Notes under the pieces: model-generated
The model's database searches: none
Told to the model about the DNA's origin: nothing
What the model saw: the letters and a program-made list of their open reading frames with translations, nothing else
Origin: Nocardioides kongjuensis
GTDB lineage: Bacteria; Actinomycetota; Actinomycetes; Propionibacteriales; Nocardioidaceae
Length of the DNA stretch: 64,000 nt
Assembly: GCF_013409625.1 (NCBI RefSeq)
Contig: NZ_JACCBF010000001.1
Location: 682,001-746,000 of the forward strand
Reading direction: 5' to 3'
Part shown: positions 56,481 through 64,000 of the stretch, in pieces
Layout of the letters: each line of letters begins with the position of its first letter
How positions within the stretch are numbered: the stretch's first letter is position 1
Translations under genes and position numbers: made by a program

Positions 56481-56953
56481 CCCGTGTCGACGTCGTAGAT
56501 GAACCCGCCGACCTTGACCGAGTCGGGGATGAGCGGGTGCGAGGTGACCTTGCGGACGTCCTCGGCCAGGCTCCGCTTCTGGTCCTCGATCACGTGGAAG
56601 GCGTGCCAGGTGACGTCCTGGCCGACAGCGGCGCCGATCTTGTCGTGGATCTCGGCCTCGCTGTTCGACGCCATCGCACAGCGGGTGTGCGGGATGACCA
56701 GGATCCGGTCGACGTTGAGCAGGTGGGCGCCGAGCACGAGCGCCTCGAGGGCGGCCTCGGTGACGCGGCCACCCGGGTTGCGGAAGATCTTGGCGTCGCC
56801 GTAGTCGAGGCCGAGCATCCGCAGCGGGTCGATGCGGGAGTCCATGCAGGTCACGATCGCGACACCGGCATGGGCCTTGCCGTCGAACCCGCCCTGGTCG
56901 AAGGTCTCGGCGTAGTCGCGGTTCGCCTTCAGCAGATCGTCGAAGTCACCCAT
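56459..56953 (-). CDS. Beta-class carbonic anhydrase
   Basis: A 164-aa enzyme hydrating CO2. The zinc ligands are in VTCMDSRIDPLRM and VIPHTRCAMASNS (CxDSR and HxxC), and the length matches the short mycobacterial Rv1284-type enzyme. ATG 56953 is 7 nt from TAACCT, indicating a leaderless transcript. Confidence 0.93.
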   Translation of the reverse strand: MGDFDDLLKANRDYAETFDQGGFDGKAHAGVAIVTCMDSRIDPLRMLGLDYGDAKIFRNPGGRVTEAALEALVLGAHLLNVDRILVIPHTRCAMASNSEAEIHDKIGAAVGQDVTWHAFHVIEDQKRSLAEDVRKVTSHPLIPDSVKVGGFIYDVDTGLLSQEV

Positions 56954-56960
56954 GAGCCTC

Positions 56961-56966
56961 AGGTTA
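56961..56966 (-). promoter_or_regulatory. -10 box of the leaderless carbonic anhydrase gene
   Basis: On the minus strand TAACCT lies 7 nt before the ATG at 56953. It overlaps the very end of the downstream-coded MFS gene region (stop at 56964). Confidence 0.5.
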
Positions 56967-58697
56967 GCCCCCGGCGCGCAGCACCTCGGCGGTGTCCACG
57001 TCCCGGGTGTGTGCTCTCGACAACACTGCCAGGGCGAGCACGGCGGCCGCGAAGGCCGCCGCGGACGCACCGCGGAACACCGCCTGCTCCTGCAGGATGC
57101 CGAGCTCGCTGATGCCGAGGCTCGGGTCGGCGGCGCGCTCGGCGTACAGGCGGCGCAGGCCGATCGTGGTCAGCGCCGAGATCCCGACCAGCATGCCGAC
57201 CATCCGGGCCACGACCACCAGTGCGCTGGCGAGGCCGTGGGCGTCGTCGTCGGTGCTGGCGAGGATCGCGGCGTTGACGGGCGCGAGGGCCAGGCCGAAG
57301 CCGAAGCCCCCGACGACCAGCGGGACGTTGGACGCGAACCCGTCGAGGCTGTGCGCGCCCCACTGGCCCATCACCAGGAAGGAGCCGCTCGCGGCGAGCA
57401 TGCCGACGGCGGTGAGGACCCCCGCATTGGTACGGCGCAGCAGCCAGCCGCCCACGACCGCGCCGACGGGCAGCGCGGCCAGGAAGCGCAGCAGGACCAG
57501 CGCCGCGCCGAGCTGGGACTCCTTCTCGGTGGTCGTGCGGGCGAACAGGGGGATGTCGACGAGGGCCGCGATCAGGGCCCAGCCGACGAGGAAGCTGACG
57601 ACGAGGGACCCCCACGCGGGGACCGCGCGCAGGGCGCCGCGGGGCACGATCGGGGCGTCGGCCCGGCGCAGGTGCACCACGAGCAGCACGGCCGCCACGG
57701 CCGAGCCCGTGAGGAACCACGGTCCCTGGGGGGAGAAGACCGCGACCTCGGGGTCGGCGGTCGCGAAGGCCAGCACGATGCCGCCGAGGACGATCGCCAG
57801 CAGGCCCGCACCGGGCAGGTCGGCGGCGAGCAGGTGGCCGAGCCAGCCGCGCAGGTCGACCAGCGCCCGCGGCCGGAACCAGCACCACGCCACCAGCAGC
57901 ACGAAGGCGGCGAGTGCTGCGATGCCGACCGGGGTGACCCAGCGACTGCCCCCGTCGACGTACGGGATGAACAGCTGGCCCCAGGCGAGGTCGCGCTGCA
58001 GGCTGCCGGGCTCGACGAAGGTGAGGAAGCCGGCGACCAGGGTCGCGGCGAGGAGCAGGACGCCGAGGGTGCGGTCGAGGTGTCGGCGGGCGTCTCGATA
58101 CGCCGTCTCCGTCCCTTCGTCGCTCCGGCGGCTGCCCGACGAGCTCACGAGGCCGACCGCGACGACCAGCAGCGCACCGACGGCGAGGTTGATCGCGAAG
58201 ATCCCGCGCCAGGAGGTGAAGGAGAGCACGAGGGCCCCGAACAGCGGGCCGAGGACGCTGCCGAACTCCTGGACCGCCGAGACGATGCCGAGAGGGAGCC
58301 CGCGCCGCTCGACCGGGTAGAGGGCGGCGACCAGCGACATGGTCGCGGGGACCAGCCCACCGCCGCCGACGCCCTGCAGGAAGCGGCCGGCGACCATGCT
58401 CGGCAGGTCGTAGGAGATCGCGGTGACCAGCGAGCCGGCGGAGAACACCACGAGCGACATCGCCAGCACCGGCACCTGGCCGCGCAGGTCGGCGATCCGG
58501 CCCACGAGCGGCAGGATCGCGACGTACCCCAGCAGGAAGCCGGAGACGATCGGCGCTGCCCGCTGGAGCTCCTCGACCGGGATGCCGGCGCCGGCCATCA
58601 TGTCCGGCAGCGCGAGCACGACGACGTAGGTGTCGACCGCCGCGAACGCCACGGCGAGCGTGCAGAAGGCCAGCAGCAGCCGGTTCGCCGTGCTCAT
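56964..58697 (-). CDS. MFS transporter of the P55 (Rv1410c) type
   Basis: A 577-aa transporter with about 14 hydrophobic segments. VDTYVVVLALPDMMAG, LLGYVAILPLVGRIADLRG, LRFLAALPVGAVVGGWLL and VVVARMVGMLVGISALTTIG resemble mycobacterial P55, which works with LprG in lipid export to the cell envelope. The adjacent LprG-like gene supports this. ATG 58697 is used; GTG 58709 overlapping the lprG stop is an alternative. A linker around ETAYRDARRH is encoded by repeat copy B. Confidence 0.85.
   Translation of the reverse strand: MSTANRLLLAFCTLAVAFAAVDTYVVVLALPDMMAGAGIPVEELQRAAPIVSGFLLGYVAILPLVGRIADLRGQVPVLAMSLVVFSAGSLVTAISYDLPSMVAGRFLQGVGGGGLVPATMSLVAALYPVERRGLPLGIVSAVQEFGSVLGPLFGALVLSFTSWRGIFAINLAVGALLVVAVGLVSSSGSRRSDEGTETAYRDARRHLDRTLGVLLLAATLVAGFLTFVEPGSLQRDLAWGQLFIPYVDGGSRWVTPVGIAALAAFVLLVAWCWFRPRALVDLRGWLGHLLAADLPGAGLLAIVLGGIVLAFATADPEVAVFSPQGPWFLTGSAVAAVLLVVHLRRADAPIVPRGALRAVPAWGSLVVSFLVGWALIAALVDIPLFARTTTEKESQLGAALVLLRFLAALPVGAVVGGWLLRRTNAGVLTAVGMLAASGSFLVMGQWGAHSLDGFASNVPLVVGGFGFGLALAPVNAAILASTDDDAHGLASALVVVARMVGMLVGISALTTIGLRRLYAERAADPSLGISELGILQEQAVFRGASAAAFAAAVLALAVLSRAHTRDVDTAEVLRAGG
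58091..58146. repeat. Dispersed repeat, copy B, inside the MFS coding sequence
   Basis: It shares CGTCTCGATACGCC and the end CGACGAGCT with copy A (27771-27843). Read on the minus strand it keeps the MFS frame open and encodes about 19 residues in a cytoplasmic loop. Confidence 0.5.
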
Positions 58698-58705
58698 CGC
58701 AGGGC

Positions 58706-59419
58706 TCACCGGGGAGCCGAGATGTCCTTCGTGACGCCGTACCTCGTGACGTCGATGGTGTAGGTCAGCGGCTCGGAGTCCTTGAAGAAGACGCCGGTCA
58801 GCCGCGCGGTGCGCAGGTAGCCCTTGTCGTCGAGGCGGTACGTCGCCTCGAAGTCGTCTCCCTCGGCGCACGGCAGGATCTTGCGGATCGCGTCGCCCGT
58901 GGCGGTGCCGGCGTAGGTGTGGAAGATCTCCTTGTTGTCCTTGCCGCCTCGCTCGGACTTGCCGGCCTTCACCCCCGTGCTGCTGGTGAGCACGGTCGAG
59001 ACGCCGGTCGACGGGTCGAGCAGCTTCGCCGGGTCGGGGGCGCACAGCTTCGCCGGCTGGTACTCGTCGGTCCAGCCGATCACGGGCGCGTCGATCCACA
59101 GCGTGCCGTCGACCGAGACCACGTCGATCGAGCTCGCCTCGAACCCGCTGACCCGGCCGGCGACGGTGCCCTCGAAGGCCGGCGGGTCGGCGACGATGGT
59201 GCCGCTCGCGGCCGAGAGGTAGTCGGTGCCGGGGTCGTCGCCGGTCGACAGGGAGACCTCGATGCCGCTGGTGTCGTCGAGCAGCTCCTTGGCCTTCGCG
59301 CCGGCCTCGGACCACGACGCGGCCTTCGAGCCGCCGTCGTCACCCGAGCAGGCGGTCAGGCCGCCGACGGCGACGATGGCGGAGAGCAGGCCGGCGGCCA
59401 CGCGGGTCGGGGTCGTCAT
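58706..59419 (-). CDS. LprG-like lipoprotein
   Basis: A 237-aa lipoprotein: signal peptide VAAGLLSAIVAVGGLTAC with the lipobox LTAC, then an LppX_LprAFG-type beta domain (KAKELLDDTSGIEVSLST, GTVAGRVSGFEASSIDVVSV, YRLDDKGYLRTARLTGVFF). LprG carries triacylated lipids and works with the P55 transporter, whose homologue follows directly. ATG 59419 is chosen; a frame extension of six codons is possible. Confidence 0.87.
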   Translation of the reverse strand: MTTPTRVAAGLLSAIVAVGGLTACSGDDGGSKAASWSEAGAKAKELLDDTSGIEVSLSTGDDPGTDYLSAASGTIVADPPAFEGTVAGRVSGFEASSIDVVSVDGTLWIDAPVIGWTDEYQPAKLCAPDPAKLLDPSTGVSTVLTSSTGVKAGKSERGGKDNKEIFHTYAGTATGDAIRKILPCAEGDDFEATYRLDDKGYLRTARLTGVFFKDSEPLTYTIDVTRYGVTKDISAPR

Positions 59420-59423
59420 GCGC

Positions 59424-61904
<2,481 letters not shown>

Positions 61905-61923
61905 GGGGGGCATTCTTCCGGGT

Positions 61924-61947
61924 GCCCCCGACAAGCCGACCGGGGGC
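61924..61947. promoter_or_regulatory. Interrupted palindrome in the parC/GNAT divergent region
   Basis: GCCCCCG (61924-61930) and CGGGGGC (61941-61947) form inverted arms 10 nt apart, between two divergent starts. It may be an operator or a chance GC-rich pairing. Confidence 0.3.
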
Positions 61948-61962
61948 TCGCGGGCGACCCGA

Positions 61963-61968
61963 TAGATT
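61963..61968 (+). promoter_or_regulatory. -10 box of the leaderless GNAT/synthetase gene
   Basis: TAGATT lies 7 nt before the GTG at 61976, with no ribosome binding site, which fixes the start of the downstream gene. Confidence 0.55.
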
Positions 61969-61975
61969 TCTCCCT

Positions 61976-64000
61976 GTGAGCCCCGGCGACCCGACCCCCA
62001 CCGACGAGATCGAGGCGCCTCCGGCGCACTGGGAGGGCGACGTCCTGCTCCGCGACGGGCGTACGGCGCACATCCGGCCGATCCGTCCCGAGGACGACGA
62101 GCTGCTCGTCGAGTTCTACGCCCGGGTCTCCGACGAGTCGAAGTACTACCGGTTCTTCTCGCCGATGCCGGTGCTCTCCGAGCGCGACGTACGCCGGTTC
62201 ACCCACGTCGACCACCGCGACCGGGTCGCGCTCGTGCTGATCCTCCAGGAGCGGATGATCGCCGTCGGCCGGTACGACGTCGTCGAGAACCGCGAGGCCG
62301 AGGTCGCCTTCCTCGTGGAGGACGAGCACCAGGGCCGCGGCATCGCCCAGCTCCTGCTCGAGCACCTGGCCCAGGCCGGTCGCGAGCGCGGGGTGGACCG
62401 GTTCACCGCCGAGGTGCTGCCCGACAACTCCCGGATGATCCAGACCTTCCGCGACGCCGGCTACAAGGTGGTCAGCGGCTACCACGACGGCGTGATCACC
62501 CTCGAGTTCCCGATCGACCCGACCGACACCGCGATCGGGGTGATGCGAGACCGCGAGCACGCCGCCGAGGCCGAGTCGATCGACCGGTTCTTCCACCCGC
62601 GCTCGGTGGCGATCATCGGTGCCAGTCGCCGCCAGGACACGATCGGCCAGGTCCTGGTCCGCAACCTGGTCAACGGTGGCTTCACCGGCCGGGTCCACGT
62701 CGTCAACCCCAGCGCGCCCGCGGTGTCGGGCTTCCCGGCGTACAAGAACGTCAACCAGGTCCCCGACGACGTCGACGTCGCGATCGTCGCGGTCCCGGCC
62801 GACGCGGTCACCGACGTTGTGCTCGACTGCGCCAACAAGGGCGTGCACGGCCTGATCGTCATCTCCTCGGGCTTCGCCGAGACCGGCGAGGAGGGGCGCA
62901 AGCGCCAGCGCCACCTGGCCGGGCTGTGCCGGTCCTACGGGCTGCGGCTGATCGGTCCCAACTGCCTGGGTGTCATCAACACCGAGCCGGCCGTGCAGGT
63001 CAACGCCTCGCTGTCGTCGGTGATGCCGGCCCGCGGCCGTGCGGGCTTCTTCTGCCAGTCCGGTGCGCTCGGCTCGGCCATCCTCGAGAAGGTCAAGAAC
63101 CGTGGCCTCGGCATCTCGACCTTCGTCAGCGCGGGCAACCGTGCCGACGTCTCCGGCAACGACCTCCTGCAGTACTGGGAGGAGGACGACGCCACCGAGG
63201 TCGTCATGATGTACCTCGAGTCGATCGGAAACCCGCGCAAGTTCTCCCGCATCGCGCGGCGGGTCTCGGCCCGCAAGCCGATCGTCGCGGTCCGCTCCGG
63301 GCGTACGACGCAGGGTGTGCCGATGGGTCACACGGTGCGCCGGATCGGCGCCCCGCAGGCCGCGGTCGACGCGATGTTCCGCCAGGCCGGCGTGATCCAG
63401 GTCGACACCCTCGACGACATGTTCGACGTCGCCCAGCTGCTGGCGCACCAGCCGCTGCCGCGCGGACGCCGGGTCGCGATCGTCGGGAACTCCGACGCCC
63501 TGGGCCTGCTCGCCGCCGACGCCGCGTCCGCCGTCGGCCTGGTCGTCAACCGCTCGGTCGCCCTGGGCGCCGACGCCACCGCCGAGGACTTCGAGGACGC
63601 CCTCGACGACGCGATCGACGATCCCGACGTCGACTCGGTCATCGCGGTCTACATCCCGCCGCTGGACGTGTCCGGCGAGGAGGTCGCCAACGTGCTGGCG
63701 GCCGTGGGGGAGCAGTCCGACAAGCCGCTCGTCTCGTCCTTCCTCGGCGCCGAGGGAATCCCCGAGCTGCTGCGGGTCCCCGACGTCGCGGGCTCGTCGG
63801 CGGGACGCGGCTCGGTGCCGTCGTACCCGGCGGTCGAGGCGGCGGTCCGGGCGCTGGCCCGGGTGGTGGAGTACGCCGTGTGGCTGCACGCCCCCGACGG
63901 CCCGGCCGCCGACGCCGGCGAGGTCGACGCGCGCAGCGCCCGGCGGCTCGTCGACCGGGTCCTGGCCGACCCCGACGTGGTCGCGGCGGACCGCGAGGTC
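61976..64000 (+). CDS. GNAT acetyltransferase / acyl-CoA synthetase (NDP-forming) fusion, 3'-truncated
   Basis: At least 675 aa; the frame is open to the window end. An N-terminal GNAT domain (about 20-175) has VAFLVEDEHQGRGIAQLLLEHL with the acetyl-CoA loop. It is followed by a CoA-binding domain (FFHPRSVAIIGASRRQDTIG), then succinyl-CoA-synthetase-like domains with RLIGPNCLGVINTEP, GRAGFFCQSGALGSAI and VSAGNRADVSGNDLLQYW. Such proteins (Pat/acetyl-CoA synthetase type) acetylate lysines or form acyl-CoA. A leaderless start is supported by the -10 box. The ATP-grasp end lies outside. Confidence 0.9.
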   Translation, partial: MSPGDPTPTDEIEAPPAHWEGDVLLRDGRTAHIRPIRPEDDELLVEFYARVSDESKYYRFFSPMPVLSERDVRRFTHVDHRDRVALVLILQERMIAVGRYDVVENREAEVAFLVEDEHQGRGIAQLLLEHLAQAGRERGVDRFTAEVLPDNSRMIQTFRDAGYKVVSGYHDGVITLEFPIDPTDTAIGVMRDREHAAEAESIDRFFHPRSVAIIGASRRQDTIGQVLVRNLVNGGFTGRVHVVNPSAPAVSGFPAYKNVNQVPDDVDVAIVAVPADAVTDVVLDCANKGVHGLIVISSGFAETGEEGRKRQRHLAGLCRSYGLRLIGPNCLGVINTEPAVQVNASLSSVMPARGRAGFFCQSGALGSAILEKVKNRGLGISTFVSAGNRADVSGNDLLQYWEEDDATEVVMMYLESIGNPRKFSRIARRVSARKPIVAVRSGRTTQGVPMGHTVRRIGAPQAAVDAMFRQAGVIQVDTLDDMFDVAQLLAHQPLPRGRRVAIVGNSDALGLLAADAASAVGLVVNRSVALGADATAEDFEDALDDAIDDPDVDSVIAVYIPPLDVSGEEVANVLAAVGEQSDKPLVSSFLGAEGIPELLRVPDVAGSSAGRGSVPSYPAVEAAVRALARVVEYAVWLHAPDGPAADAGEVDARSARRLVDRVLADPDVVAADREV

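Overview
This is a high-GC actinobacterial chromosome segment. GTG starts are frequent, neighbouring genes overlap by ATGA/GTGA junctions, and many genes have a -10 box 6-7 nt upstream of the start codon (leaderless). The housekeeping set fits Actinomycetota, most likely a Nocardioides-like member of Propionibacteriales: a HrdB/SigA-type sigma factor with an Ala/Lys/Pro-rich N-terminus, DUF7455 and DUF3099 small proteins, a ParE/ParC pair, an LprG-P55 pair, a short beta-carbonic anhydrase and type A RNase P RNA. Genus is inference; nothing here fixes the species.

Region 1 (1-20.3 kb) is catabolic. It opens with a ribose-type ABC importer (binding protein cut by the window edge, double ATPase, permease) followed by a hydantoinase/oxoprolinase-type protein, a DUF917 protein and an amidohydrolase. 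Next come an APC permease, two SDR dehydrogenases and a polysaccharide-deacetylase-family hydrolase, then a leaderless PucR regulator. After that is an operon of GMC oxidoreductase, its small partner subunit, aldehyde dehydrogenase, NCS1 permease and agmatinase-family ureohydrolase. A tandem glycine riboswitch then precedes glyA. A 17-bp near-palindrome occurs upstream of both the APC operon and the GMC operon, so one regulator, probably the PucR protein lying between them, may control both.

Region 2 (20.4-34.5 kb) is mixed. It holds an EEP-family hydrolase, an ABC-F protein, DUF3099, an orphan SNF2-like helicase, an FAD monooxygenase, an MTHFR-like protein, a small membrane protein, a NERD-domain gene remnant, rnpB (minus strand), three small genes, a TetR gene convergent with an OYE-SDR operon whose divergent neighbour is a second TetR gene with clear operators, an MFS transporter preceded by a possible translational attenuator, and an HhH-GPD DNA repair protein.

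Region 3 (34.5-41.8 kb) is a seven-gene purine/urate degradation operon: malate synthase G, DUF6986 protein, urate oxidase, OHCU decarboxylase, hydroxyisourate hydrolase, allantoinase and ureidoglycine aminohydrolase. Every junction overlaps. Glyoxylate released from ureides would be consumed by malate synthase.

Region 4 (41.9-47.6 kb) holds the principal sigma factor, a secreted GH5 hydrolase, a DUF7455 protein and parE.

Region 5 (47.7-56.1 kb) is organosulfur assimilation. A MetNIQ-type importer is followed by a LysR regulator divergent from sfnG-msuC-msuD-msuE-like genes and a flavin reductase, enough on paper to convert dimethyl sulfone to sulfite. The sfnG leader contains a small Cys-containing reading frame and two mutually exclusive hairpins.

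Region 6 (56.1-64 kb) holds a small unknown protein, beta-carbonic anhydrase, the P55-LprG pair, parC and the start of a large GNAT/acyl-CoA synthetase fusion that runs off the window.
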